NCBI GenBank assembly: GCA_015501075.1
Contig: JADNYJ010000076.1
Location: 116,238 to 180,237, forward strand
DNA from: Gymnopilus junonius
Taxonomy: Eukaryota > Basidiomycota > Agaricomycetes > Agaricales > Galerinaceae
Reading direction: 5' to 3'
Length of the DNA stretch: 64,000 nt
Shown here: one piece after another, positions 12,544-24,270 of the stretch
Numbering within the stretch: position 1 is the first letter of the stretch
Layout: each line of letters begins with the position of its first letter
Notes under the pieces: generated by a model
What the model was told of the DNA's origin: nothing
The model's input: only the letters and a program-made list of their open reading frames with translations
Databases searched by the model: none
Program-made: the position numbers and the translations under genes

Positions 12544-15500
12544 ACCTTCGAAAGGAGTGGCAGTGCTTGAGAAAAGCGTATGTTCTAGCTTTGATGGTCG
12601 ACCATTTTGCGAATAAATAGATGCTGAGGCGGAGTCGAAATAGACGGCAATGACGATGAAGATGATGTCCGGAACGTGGATGCGCCTCGTCGCTGATACT
12701 GGCAACTATTAGAAGGTTCATTCCAGATGATAATAGACCTTAGAAGGGTCTCTCATTCGACCTCGATTATCTCGACGAACGTGTCCTGAGGTGTTAATCA
12801 GTTCTTTTCTCTTAGCGAAGAGGCTAGACACGAAATGTAGTCCGATTTCGCTGTGGACGAAGAGCGGGTTGGGGTCGATAAGAAGACTTGGAGTATAAAG
12901 ACAATTGCCATGCAAGGCGAGAAACAACTACAGCCAAGTATCCAGCCAGAGCGGTATCATTAATCACGACCGCAACAAAACACCTTCCTTGTCCATACCA
13001 TCAAATACAGCAGTAGTCAGGATGAAGTCGAAAATTTCACGTTCGATTTGACCACGATCAAGTAGATCTAAATCCAAACACGCCTTCGGCCCTCGAACAC
13101 CGCTGTCAGTAGTAAATGCCTCCATGGGAGCCAGAAGGATTCTAGAGGAAGAATTGGCAGAAGGAGAAGCCGCAAATACAAGCAGAGGCGGGGCCCAAGT
13201 GATGGGACGGGTACGTTCGAGGCTTCTGTCCTAAAGCAAGAGAGGTGAACTTTGAGATACGGAATATAAATACGACCCAAGCACCTAGTAAGCCCGGGGG
13301 AGGGTATTTATAATCAAATACTAGACGTGGACCCTGTGAAAAATGGGAATGAAGAAAGAGGAACGGTATGTACATCCGCTTGAAATGACCATGGTTGGTG
13401 TCGACGAAAAAGTTGGAAGAGAAAGCAAAGTTAAGCAGCCGTGAGACTCGACTCGTGGAGGTTCAGGGAACAGAGGCAACGGACACGGCTTTCGGTTATT
13501 CCTTACCGATGTCCCGGGCCTTTTCGCGCTGTGCCGTTTCATTATGACAGTGCTATCAAACTCGCCTGCAGCTATAAAGACCCTCCAGGATATTCATTGC
13601 ATTGACCTGGAGATCTTTTGACTGTCTTTCTTGTACATTTAGTTGATCTCTTCTTGGCTGCCGGTTATTCATCCACTCTTGTTTTCATTCATTCGTTCAT
13701 TTATTGTGCAACAAATTATGCAAAACGATGGGGTCCTTAGAACATACTGAATAAAGAATATCAAATCAAACTTTTGCTGTAATTTCTGAATTTCTGCTGA
13801 TTCAATTGTGCCTTGATTGGACCCATACGGAAGCTCAAACTTCCGAACCGACAGGGCCGGACGGGGTGCATACACTTTTGGCAGCCTTAACAATAGATGT
13901 GAGTTGCCTATCCTAATGGGCAGGTGCCCCTATATTTCTTGCAAGAATTTTAACAATTATAAAGGGTGGAAGACGGTGTAGAACATGACCTGAGTCGGAT
14001 CGAGCTCGAGGCATCGGAGTTTCAATTTCTTTCAGCTGAAATTAAAATTGTAAATGTAATAAATGGCTGACTACGCTAATGATAAAGTTCAGGACCTAAA
14101 ACTCGACTGGCGGCCCGTATTCAATACTTATTACATAATACATACCAAGCTATTCTTGCCGAATCGCCTTCCGTCCTGCCCTCCGACCAAAACTGCCTCC
14201 AAAATTCGTCGTTTGACCACCCGAGGCTATCGCCTGCCTGCATCTATGTCCCATTCCTCTCTCTCCTCATTAATCTGTGTCCATTCCGTCTTTGTCACTT
14301 GCAAATTGCATGGAAGTGATGGGTCCGTTCTCGACAAGATGTGACCAAAGTCGTAGGCTGTGTAATGAATGTACTTCGGCCTTCAGCTTCATCAACGAAT
14401 TACCACTGCTGGCCCACTGGAAGTTCGGAGTTATAATCATCCAGAATACATCCGAAATACAGTAGGGTAGTGGCGCCACATCAATTCAATATTCACGGCA
14501 CGCGACGGTACTCGCCCTTCATCTTTTCATCTTCTTCGACCATTTCAGGCCGGTGTCTCTGTGCTTCTGCTATCAAGATATAGCATGAAGATACGCTGTT
14601 CCCTTAGACCTCCTTGCACTGGACTGCTATATATGTGGTCATTGGATTAGTGGGATGGGAGGAGGTTAATTCGCAATGCAGGGGTTTTGACCTTAAGGTG
14701 GATGGCGTTTCATTTTTTGTTTGTGCCTTTATATGTAGGTTCCGTCCGTCAGGGTACTCATATGGATTATATAGAGTCGCCTTTCGCTCCTCGACGTATC
14801 TATGTCGTCTCCTTATTTTTCCTGCTCATATAGGATTCCACTCGGAGTGTGTAATTTCGGGGTTGATTTCTGCCATTGATTCCTTCCTCCGTCAGTGACT
14901 CCATGCTGCGGTCATGTCCAAGCTCTCAGCCTGGATAAATGTTCTTGACCTACCCCTTATGGTCTGACCACCGATTCTTTTGGACTGACGATTTTCTGGT
15001 CATGACCTTCGATTGACGCTGTGATATTTATCAGGTTGTCCAGACAGACCTGATTGAGTTTCAACAGTTGTAGCCGGTGTTAATTTCCTTTTTTTCCGTC
15101 GTGTGCTTTACGCTCAATTCCTATTTATTGATTGGTCCCATGTTGCTTCAAACTGTTTCTCTTTTGTCCCTTTCATCTTCACTTTTTTCTTTTGAAATGA
15201 CCAAGGTTCCGTCCTTTACTCCTCCTGCTCTTTTCTGGAGGTGATCGCTGAACTGGTCCCTTACGTTGATCGTCACTCAAGTAGTGAAGGCTCAGGCTCC
15301 TCTGTTTATACTTCAAAATGTCATACCATTGTCGACAACAACATTAGGGAAGTTGTCTCCCACCCTTTCCTGTCATCTCTGTCCTCACTATATTTTTTGA
15401 TGATCCATATATGCATTACTGCTAATTTCTTCGATCCATGGGAATAAAGATTGTACATGCGCCACGTATACTATGTCGTATGTTGTCCCTTCTTCCGGTC

Positions 15501-15557
15501 TTCCCACTTGTCAAAACTCATGCAAGTCTGGTAGTAATGTAGGCATGCTAAACCCCT
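12544..15557. other. Intergenic between the DPBB paralogs
   Basis: About 3 kb with only short, unsupported open frames on both strands. No repeat boundary, RNA gene or third DPBB copy is visible. Confidence 0.4.
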
Positions 15558-16023
15558 TCAGAGGTTCCATACAACCGGAGAAATCTGTCCAAGCTCAAGC
15601 GGGGCCAATTCGGCGAATGCTTTATCACTGAGACTGATGTTGAACGAGCCTGCTCCAGCGAGGAACAGATCCGTAAAAGTGACGTCGATGTTCACTCCTT
15701 GGTCTAGTCAACATGAAGTGAGTGCTTGTAAACAATTCTAAGTCGCGCGAACTTACAGCTAACATAAACTGTGGAACAACACTTCTCGCCATTAGGGAAC
15801 AAATCTACTGGGAGAGCGGCTCTGTAGTCTGTCAAAGGGCACTGGGTTGGGCATGGTGTCGTTCCGAGAGAGTCCGAGGATGCTGTCAGGACAGAATAAA
15901 GTCAGTTTTCGATTCAATGACTGGACAATAAAATAGGAATTTACCGCGACCAGTGTATGCATTGACAGTGGAAATAGCAGCCACGCTGGAAAACAAAGCA
16001 ATAAAAACTCGAGATCCGAACAT
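15558..16023 (-). CDS. Secreted double-psi beta-barrel (DPBB) protein, copy 2
   Basis: 116-residue paralog of the gene at 11993-12463. Exons are 15945-16023, 15757-15882 and 15558-15703, with the same lengths as copy 1; introns are 62 and 53 nt. The signal peptide again ends VNA. CPTQCP and FPNGEKCCSTVYVS replace the copy-1 equivalents, and the C-terminal block reads FNISLSDKAFAELAP...PVVWNL. All four cysteines and the hydrophobic core positions are kept, so both copies look functional. Same orientation and shared promoter layout indicate a local duplication. The double-psi beta-barrel assignment is from the pattern of conserved positions; the molecular target is unknown. Confidence 0.85.
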
Positions 16024-16097
16024 TGGTAGCTGGAAGATGTGTTGAAGACGATTTGAAGCTGTGAAGCTGATATATTTTAGAAGATAAGAAGGGGCAC

Positions 16098-16105
16098 CTT
16101 TTATA
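16098..16105 (-). promoter_or_regulatory. TATA box of DPBB copy 2
   Basis: TATAAAAG (followed by G) on the minus strand, 75 bp upstream of the ATG at 16023, matching the spacing in copy 1. Confidence 0.65.
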
Positions 16106-16520
16106 CTTCTCTAGCCATGGCGGTGTTTGACAAAAGGATATGTCTTTCACTGAACCGGATTATCCTTCCGACATACACGCCGTACATTCTGTCATACTTC
16201 CCCTTTTCAATCCGTAGATGTCCAGGCATGCTGACCTTTTTGAGCCCGCGCCCCGGATGGCTGCATAAGTTAACGCCGAAAACATTACTAATTCTGAGCG
16301 GGATCTCGGCTAGACCTATGTAGGTTGCGTACGACGCGCCACTCGGATAGATGGCAGATAGTATGTATGCTTTAATTTGCATCCAAGTCTTTTCAAAAAG
16401 ATTACAATACTGGAGGTGGACTGTCACCCAGATCAATTTACCACTACTGGCATACAACTCAACGACTTTTTTATGGCCCTTGGATTACTCATTCACTCAG
16501 ACTTCAAGGTTGACCGCCCA

Positions 16521-16930
16521 TAGTGCTGGGTTGTTATCTGCCCGGCAATGTCCGAGACAGTAGGCTACTCGCCATTGTTGTCGACCTCCTGAACGCAAAT
16601 GAGATTTTTGGGATACAAGGACTTACAGGAGCATGTATGAGTATATATCAATCAAATATGTCTGTTTAGAATTTTTTATCAAGGCCTTGACGAGGCATAA
16701 AACATTGAAATGTTATCTGCCACACCCAATGGCAGATAACATTTGCACGTGTTACCTTCATTTTTGCCTTCTTGGATGCAAATGTCGTCTTTAAATCTCT
16801 TAAATATTCACGCATGTGTAGATACATATAATAAAAAGAACTGTCTCTTTAGAATGTTTTACCGTGATCATTGAGCTATGTAAATCATTGGAATGTTAGC
16901 TGCCACGGCCAATGTTATCTGCCATATTAC
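16521..16930. repeat. Diverged ~190-bp tandem repeat with palindrome
   Basis: TGTTATCTGCC-like motifs recur near 16531, 16713, 16738 (inverted), 16897 and 16912. Between them, similar blocks recur at about 190-bp spacing: (A/G)CGCAAATG-like, then a TGTCTxTTTAGAAT block, then AAACATTGAAATG. At about 16711-16743 the motif forms an inverted repeat, ATGTTATCTGCCA...TGGCAGATAACAT, with a 7-base spacer. This looks like two degenerate copies of a short unit or mini-transposon. Confidence 0.55.
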
Positions 16931-17936
16931 CATATTCAGCCACGGGCCGGGTGCCGCCACTCGCGATGCTCATCTCTGAGCTTCAGGCATTTCAAGAGTG
17001 TGGTTGACCAATTTTCAGAGCTCAGAGGTCTCTAATAACACATATGCTATCAACAATTAATAACAAAAATTTTACCCATTTTTTCGCACTGATTTGCTGT
17101 TTGTAGAGTTTTGGGTGGGCTGCGGGGAGGCAACCCAATTTTCCTGACTCATGCGTGCGAAGCGTGCCAGAAAAAAAGCAAGGAAAGCAAAGGCTTGAAA
17201 TGAGTTATAATTTATGCATTCTTTGCATGAAATAAAGGATCATGAATATTTCTACTAATTCTCTCTCTTTTTCGCTCTTTTGCCTCCTTTTTCCGCTTCT
17301 GGATACCCAGTACTATGGGGGGAAAACTGACTTCAAACCCTTTGCTTTATGTACGGATCAAGATGAACTTTATCTCCAATGAATGACTTACATACTAACC
17401 ATCGTATTGATTATTTACAAGGTGCATTCTCCGTGGATCCTTAATTCATTGACAAACCCTCCGTCTGTGACCGCGGTTACCGGCGTCTCTCAGTAACATA
17501 GGTCGACCTTTGCTTTTCCAGTCAACGATGTTTATCAGTTATTAGTAACCACAAACGTCATACAACATATCACCAAGGAGTTGCAGAGAGTATAAGCAGT
17601 TTACCAAGACAGAAAAGTTCAATTTGCCGACTCCAATTTTCCATTTCATACTCTCTTTTTTGATGTAGCATTACACAGAGGCACCGTCAGCAACTAGTAA
17701 GACAAAATGAACCTAGTGCTCCTTCAGACGTTTAGCTTAACGTGGTTTAACAGAGAATGCCACCTACTGTGGACAAACTTGGCAATTTCTGATATCAGAG
17801 GACATTCCTATTTCGAGAGCCTGGCTCTCCGCACAGTCCGTATTCCTGCACAGTACATAGCACTATGGAATACTTACATGAACGGATTCAGCCCTTCTTC
17901 CAGATATGCATCGCTTCCAGTGCTATCCTCATAACT
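16931..17936. other. Intergenic, nothing recognised
   Basis: No gene, RNA or clear repeat boundary is seen in this stretch. Confidence 0.35.
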
Positions 17937-18434
17937 TCAATCCTCTCGTCCAGACCACATTTCTCCAAACGGCTGATATGAACGTCCAGTGCCTCGTTTT
18001 CTAAATCTCCCGTTTAGCATTGATCTTCGACCTTTGTGATGTGGTTCTGTAATAAAAACCAATTCAGAGAAGAGTCGGTCAAAAGTGCTAGGTCTGAGGG
18101 GTTCGACAAACTGGGTCATTACAAGATCAATGGTTAGGAAGTCTCCGAATCCAGTCGAAGAAAAGTTCGAGATGATGCATTCCAGCCACCGACATTGTCA
18201 GGCGACTTGGGACCATGATGATCGATGCTGAACTGAATCCTCGAAGCCAAGCGTACGATCAATCGTCTGACTGTGGAAGTTCATGATGTACCACAGTACG
18301 TCAGCATCCAGGTTTGCTATAGAGAACTTGGAAATCATTACAAAAATAATTAGAAGAGGAGATAAGGTGGCAATAGTCGAGTGGTAAGGTCTACAAGGCT
18401 GATCTAAACTGACCCATGACCGGCCTAGATGCAT
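17937..18434 (-). pseudogene. Truncated F-box gene relic
   Basis: Two fragments of the F-box gene at 20636-21944 survive with the middle deleted. The upstream part (18434-18198) reads SIANLDADVLWYIMNFHSQTI, matching SANLNVDVLWHIMNFNSQMI in the longer copy. The downstream part (about 18180-17990) reads ISNFSSTGFGDFLTIDLVMTQ and then PSTFDRLFSELVFITEPHH, matching ISNFSLIEFRNLQTIELIIAQ and NTAFNKLFSELVSVTKLH. Frames differ between the parts and roughly 250 codons are missing, so it cannot encode the full protein. Confidence 0.75.
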
Positions 18435-18991
18435 TTTTAGGCTAGAGAAGTTTGAGAAGCAGAAGGCAAGTATTTTTGAATGGTAACTTCAAATCACTAT
18501 CATGATTATGATTAACATGACTACTAGTAGAATCCTACGTAAATATATCTGAAAATCGAGTTGTATAACCATATGGAAAGGTTCATTATATGGGAAGTAG
18601 GGTACATATGTTCTCTCAGGAATCTATGTACAGCCATAAGCCTTCCCATGGGTGCACCGCGTAAATTTAATGATTCTTTACTGTCCAAACAGCCTAAGTG
18701 CAATTTACCTCATTCTTTCGTTTACTTACCTGCTTGATACACCTCTGTAAGAGGTTAAAACTACCAGTAAAACTACCCCAGGAATTGGCAGTGAATGAAA
18801 TCGATGGAGCTGGCTAGACTAGAAGCACACTACCCAACAACGTCAGCAGTATTCTAAACAAAGGCGACAGCCTGGGTATTGATGGACTGGGGTCCCGCCC
18901 ATCGTACATATATTTGCATAAAGCAAAGGTGCAACTTGAAGCAACCCAAGGTTGTCTTCTGTTAGTCCGCACTTGCTAGTGACCAATAGGT
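18435..18991. other. Intergenic, AT-rich
   Basis: No gene supported; it separates the F-box relic from the DUF6534 pseudogene. Confidence 0.35.
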
Positions 18992-20516
18992 ATGGATATG
19001 AAGGCTAATCCGCCTCCAGTCCCAGGTATTGTACAGCTGTATGTTCCATTTTGAATCGCTTCTTGGTTTTTCATCTAACTCTAATGCCTATTATAGAACT
19101 GGTCCCCTGGTATGCTGCTGTAAAACATTATACTAATTGTTTGCCGACTGATAATCAACATAGATTGTTGGATATCTTCTTCACTGGGGCTTGCTCAGAG
19201 TCCTTTGTGCCCAAGTTTGTTCGTACCATCCATAATCAACTGCTGTTTGATGACAACTTATGGTGCTTTTCAGACTTATATTATATCGCATTTCCTCATG
19301 ATCCATCAAGAACAAAGTTGCTCATCTATACTGTATTTCTCTTACTTAGAAATAACCCAGACGCTGATCCTCACCAACACTGCATTAAAAGTCTTTGGGC
19401 CTGGCTTTGGCAACCTTGAAGTCTTTAGTGACATTGAGGTGGCTTAGTTTTCCATCCCCATCATCACAGGAATAGGTGAGTTCATAACTGATACTTATGA
19501 ACGTTAGAGGATTGAATTTGTCCGGTGGATTTTATTGCACAGACTTTCTACACCTATCGATTAAAAGTGAACTCACAGTCGACAGGAGTTGCTTTACTAA
19601 TAATAATATTTGTAAGTTGATATTTGACATCTTTAACTATTTGTTAACCGTGTCCCAGCTTGCGTTTGTTCAACTAGGAGGATCAATTGCAACAGGAGTC
19701 ATCGTGAAACATGCTGGGTCCTTCACTCACCTTTTGGGCCTTGACTACACCATTACTGCTACTGTATTTCGTGATTTATCTAATCGTTTGAGACTACTAA
19801 TTCTTCCCTATCTAGTTTTGGAACGGAGTAAGTGCCCTCGGCGATATTATCATAGCCATTCTCATGACTTACTATGCAAGTCATTTTTTATGCATTCTTC
19901 GAGACGTACAATAATCCAGGTTATCAGCTGTCCCGTAGTCGCGAAAGGGGTATGGCTAGGGCCAATGTTATCATCAGAAAGGTCACAATGCTCGTCATGG
20001 AAACAGGCGTCATTACCGGTTCGTCACCCTTCCTCTTTTGCTTTACCATAAAACTGACGTTGAGATATTTTAGTGGTTATTGCCAGTTTGAATTTGGTAT
20101 TAGCATGTCTCCCAGGGAAACCGTCATACTACTTGGCCACCTCTGAAATCATAGCCAAGGTTTACTCGAACTCCATGACGGTCATTCTCAACAGTCGTAT
20201 CCGAATCGACTTCGCTCCTTCGAACCATTTGTGTACAGATATGATAAACCCTATTGGCTTAGGCGCAAATGCCTATGAAATGGGCATGGGTACACGAGAA
20301 GAAGCCTTTCATTCCACCAATGCAGGCAAAATTGAATTTAGTACTCGTCCTGTTGGTAAAGAGGTTTTAATAAGAAGAGCATGCAATAAAATTGCAAACA
20401 TAATGCCATGTAATACTTACATACATGAATCTCAACGAGGTCTATTTTCGATGAACTGCCATGTTATCTGCTTCAAATGGGATGGTTATATTGTATTTAC
20501 AACTTTTTCGTACTAA
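18992..20516 (+). pseudogene. DUF6534-type membrane protein gene, disrupted
   Basis: The exon series follows the Agaricomycete DUF6534 family of multi-pass membrane proteins of unknown function. It starts MDMKANPPPVPGIVQL, then TGPLV, GYLLHWGLLRVLCAQVY, LYYIAFPHDPSRTKLLIYTV, a QTLILTNTALKVFGPGFGNL block, FVQLGGSIATG, FWNGVSALGDIIIAILMTYY, and the DUF core MARANVIIRKVTMLVMETG ... LACLPGKPSYYLAT ... KVYSNSMTVILNSRIR. Introns of 54-58 nt with proper donors fall at 19039-19096, 19110-19163 and 19219-19273. Two lesions are clear: a frameshift near 19338 (after LLIYTVF) and TAG at 19445-19447 where the family has Trp (VAWFS). A further in-frame TGA may follow near 19515. The late exons are intact, so decay seems recent. 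Sequencing error could explain the frameshift but hardly the stop. Confidence 0.75.
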
Positions 20517-20635
20517 ACGTTAAGATCTATCGTGTAGAATTCGACGTCGACCTGTTCTACATATCCATAGCGTCCTATAGATGGGATAAAGGGGTAAAGT
20601 TGTTCGAAATTATGCATGTCTTCCATGGAATTGGT

Positions 20636-21944
20636 CTAAAATGGGATGATACCATATCGGCCCCTCCTTTTTCCTTTGCTCTGATAACGAGCACGAAGCC
20701 AATCTGAAAGCTGTCCAGTACTTGCGTGAGACCTGCTATATGCCTCTAACATTATTTTTTTAAGTGCCGGAAACCAGCTTTTGTCAGACTTGTTTTTGAT
20801 CGTATTGAGTATCAAAGTAGAAGGTACGGTATGCAGTTTGGTGACTGAGACCAATTCAGAGAAGAGCTTGTTGAAAGCAGTATTTCTGAGGGGTTTCAAA
20901 GGATTTCTAAACTGGGCGATAATTAGTTCTATGGTCTGAAGATTTCTGAATTCAATCAATGAAAAGTTGGAGATGAAGCGCTCCACGACATCGTCAGGCG
21001 TTTCGGGACCATAATGATGGAGGCAGAAATCGAATCCTCGAATGCAACCTGGGGCATTGACTGGTGTGTGAAGGGAAAAATCTGCAACTTTTGCGATTGT
21101 CAGACTGACGTAAAGGGCTAAGCCAACAAACATATTTTGATAATCATGGATGTATCTGGGGAGAATGTGCGGCATGATATCTAGGGTAGATGCTAGTTCA
21201 TCGTACTCCTTGGTAGAAGCGGTGAAGCTCAGGGAACACCCTTCAGCTGGTCGAAATGGTATTAAAGCAGACAGAATTTCATGGGGGTTCTTGCTCATGT
21301 CGTGTATTGCAATTCGTTGAAGGCAAGGTAAAGAAATGGGTGTCTATGCTCCTTGCTATGGGAGATCGACTCTGCGAGTCTTCCCTGGAGTGATATAATG
21401 CTAGCCTTTCAATAAATGGGAAAGGTTGAGATGCAAAATAATGCAGTAGGCCCAGAATAGTGCTATGGCTACCATGAAGTGTAAGGTAGCAGAGAGGGGA
21501 GAAATATTTGTCAGCCTCAGGGCGAAATTGAGCTACGTTGGAGTCCCAGAGGAAGTCAATGAATGATTTGGTCCTGTTATCCACTTCGAAAGAATGTATC
21601 CTTTTCCAATATCGGGTCAAAAACTCTGCAGCAAAGTTGGAATGATGGAGTTTATCCTGAGTTGCCTTGACATATAGCGGCACACACGCTGTTCTTCCCA
21701 TCACTTCAGTCATCCATTGCTCATGGCCCAATAGATATCCAAAGTTGATAACTTTGCCCCATAGCGAGTGTGATGTTAGCACACAGTTTCTCCAAAAAGT
21801 ACACACTTGGGAGGCATGACGAAGCATATCGAGGGCAGGCACTTCTTCTTCCCCTCGCTGCCTGCATTCGATCATTTGACTATTGAAATTCATGATGTGC
21901 CACAACACATCAACATTGAGGTTTGCTGACCTAGAAGTCATCAT
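20636..21944 (-). pseudogene. F-box-like gene with one frameshift
   Basis: About 435 codons. From ATG 21944 it starts MMTSRSANLNVDVLWHIM, an F-box-type start, followed by MLRHASQVCTFWRNCVLTSH and LWGKVINFGYLL, then leucine-rich sequence. The frame is continuous to about 21345 (SPIARSI), then must shift by one base to continue PISLPCLQRIAIHDMSKNP and on to the stop at 20636. The sequence on both sides is coherent and no intron of plausible size fits, so a one-base insertion is the simplest reading. It may be a recent pseudogene, an allele, or a sequence error. It is the parent type of the relic at 17937-18434 and converges with the DUF6534 pseudogene. Confidence 0.7.
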
Positions 21945-22223
21945 AATTGTAGTAAAAAGAGATAGGACTGCAATAGTTTGGTGACAGCGTCCTGAAAGAC
22001 CTCCAAGTTTCGGATGTGAAACACATGAGTACAACATTCCACAGGCCACATCATAGGAGGTTTTTATCATGATATACTGTTTTCAAGAAGCATCCGAGAA
22101 GGGTGTGTGCACATGAAAAGGAGCATTTCGAACCACTGACAAAGGCGAAAAATTATTGTGGGAAGGAAAGCAGACAAGGAAGTTCGAATTACTACGTGAC
22201 ATGGCAGTAAGTAACAAAGACCA

Positions 22224-23304
22224 CTACTGGAACTTTCCACCCAGGGTGACTACGGTAGCAGGCTGCGCCTGGGGAGCATCAGGAATGCCTTGAATACCCG
22301 TCAGTCCAGGGTTCTGAGCAGTCGGTGAAGTCAGTTCCACTACATCACCCCATGGTGCAACTCCATAATGTCCCAGAACCAGTGCATTCTTCCAACGTGA
22401 GGCATCAAAGAAATTCTGGATAAATTTTCTATCAAAGTCATTGGCTGGGAAAGTCTTCCATGTCACATCGGTGACGAAGCGTATTTCACGAGGTACAGCC
22501 ACCTTGCTGTTCCACGCTATACTAGCTGTGAGCAATCCAATGCTGCCAAGGGTTGCTGGATCTTGTTCCACATAAATGGCGACAGTGACCAGTTGCGTGC
22601 TCACAATCTTTACAGTGTATCATTGGGCAGTCACACTGAACATGTTTTTCCCTGAGCCGACTAGCTTGCCATTGACATACAGTGTGTAGAAGTTGTCACA
22701 GCCAATGTCGATCATAACGTGGTTGATGGGACAATTTGTGTGTAAAACCTTGAGGAAGGGGCGCGCTCCTGCTGGAACAGTGCCACCGGCCGTTGGAGGT
22801 TGGACTTCATTGGTCCAGATCCAACTTGCGTTGGCGAAAGATGGAGGTGGCACTTCAATGGTAACAAGATTAGGCTTCACAGCCAGACAGCTACAACGAC
22901 AATGGAATGATTAAAGAGACCATAATTAGTCAAAGGAGAAATACATACTCAGCATTTGGCTTTTTTGCCGGCTTCTTTGCTTTGTCTCCTGACCTCACTC
23001 CTAGATTCTCGCTGTAACTCATGAAAAAAAAAATCAACAATCCATTCTCATATGTTGAATGAACGAACATACATTATATCGGAGTGACTGAATAAGTCAA
23101 TTGCCTCACTAGCAATGGAGTAGTTATTAGCCCAGAATTCACAATAAAAGCTGGACAAAATACGCGCGTTGTACTGTGAGTTTGCTGCAAATCCTCGGAT
23201 GTGGATGCAAGAGGATTCGACATCACTCCCTCAAACAGGAGAAAGAGGATGGCTACAGAGATAAGACTCCTGAGATGGACAATCGACTTCATGGCAAACT
23301 GCAT
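22224..23304 (-). pseudogene. Secreted jelly-roll-like protein gene with in-frame TGA
   Basis: Four exons (23164-23304, 23073-23104, 22949-23011, 22224-22890) join in frame to give 300 codons. Residues 1 to about 28 form a signal peptide (hydrophobic core LISVAILFLLFEGVMS). The body reads ASWIWTNE, PAGARPFLK, HVMIDIGCDNFYTLYVNG, LVTVAIYVEQDP and KNALVLGHYGVAPWGD. This is the pattern of fungal secreted proteins with a galactose-binding-like (jelly-roll) fold, where DN(F/L)YTLYVNG is typical. The frame is interrupted once, by TGA at 22620-22622 between TAQ and YTVKI; a CGA-to-TGA transition is the likely cause. Otherwise it is intact, so read-through, an allele or a recent pseudogene are all possible. 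Carbohydrate binding is inferred, not shown. Confidence 0.65.
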
Positions 23305-23894
23305 TTGTAAATCAACAAGCTTCGTTTCCTTCGACCCTGAACTTCCACTATTTATCGTGTTTGGTCCATTCCTGCTCTCAATCTCCAGAAACCTTTCCTA
23401 GTAGGAGGGTTCGTAACTTGTAATATGCCGGACCATAAGATCTCAACTAGAATGACAACCTTCTTCTAAAGCTGATTTTGGGTTCAGCTCGCTCCACAAA
23501 AGATACATATTCTACACACCAATTTGCACAGGTTGAAACATTTGAGCCCATTATAGTTTCTATGAAATAAAATCGGCGAGCATGAGGCACTGTAAAACCT
23601 CAGTTGGAGGCGTGTTTCTGAGCTTGCAGTTTAACTAGAAGACATCAACAACATACAAGTCTGTAACTATAACGCCACCAAAGATATGTCAAATAACATT
23701 ACCGAATGATTTGAAGTATTTCGAAGATACTTATGGAACTAGCAGAGCAGTAGTGGACACCGGAGACGAAGACGTAGTTCAGAAAATAGAGACTCGGATT
23801 CTAGTCTGGCTGGGTCAGGATCACGTGTTAACCCAGCGGACTGAACAAAATTCAAAATCCGGCCAATGGTCACCGAGCTCCTCCAATTACTTAT
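23305..23894. other. Intergenic
   Basis: No gene is supported between the secreted-protein gene and the U6 gene; no TATA box is visible in the 40 bp before the U6 start. Confidence 0.4.
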
Positions 23895-23918
23895 GTCCCC
23901 TTCGGGGTGACATACGAA

Positions 23919-23949
<31 letters not shown>

Positions 23950-24014
23950 GGCCCCTGCACAAGGATGACACGCTTTCCCGGAGTGGTAGATCTACGGATC
24001 TCAATATTTATTTT
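23895..24014 (+). ncRNA. U6 spliceosomal snRNA
   Basis: The RNA begins with a 5' stem-loop (GTCCCC-TTCG-GGGTGAC), then AAATTGGAACG, the invariant ATACAGAGAAGATTAGCATG with the ACAGAGA box, and the internal stem-loop region GGCCCCTGCACAAGGATGAC. The CTGCACAAGG loop is the fungal variant also seen in Schizosaccharomyces. U6 pairs with U4 and U2 and forms the catalytic core of the spliceosome. The conserved core has no intron, unlike some basidiomycete U6 genes. The 3' tail after GACACGC differs from other lineages and holds a perfect GTAGATCTAC palindrome; T-runs at 24010-24021 are the likely Pol III terminator, so the 3' end is approximate. Lack of an obvious TATA box leaves open that this is a non-functional copy. 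Confidence 0.92.
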
Positions 24015-24021
24015 ACTTTTT
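24010..24021 (+). terminator. Pol III T-run after U6
   Basis: TTTTACTTTTT immediately follows the U6 tail and would terminate RNA polymerase III. Confidence 0.55.
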
Positions 24022-24270
24022 GTCTGCAAGGCCTTTCGTGAATTGTGATGCCCTTGCTTTTTTTTTGAATTCGATAGCTTCTCAACTTTCGACTTAACGC
24101 TGTCGCAAAGTTTCACTGCTATAATGCAATTGGCCAAAAAGGACGGTATAGTGATTTACAGTATGCGGTATGAGTACTTTATTAGAGGAGATATAAAGCT
24201 ACACAAAATCCAAGAGGAAACAAAAGAGAACCAATAAATACGGTATAATAGTCATTTGCCACCTGTAAAG

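Noticed and set aside
16931..17936. Possible transposon ends near the CAACCCAATTTTCC region (about 17130)
   Set aside because: No matching inverted partner or target duplication could be found.
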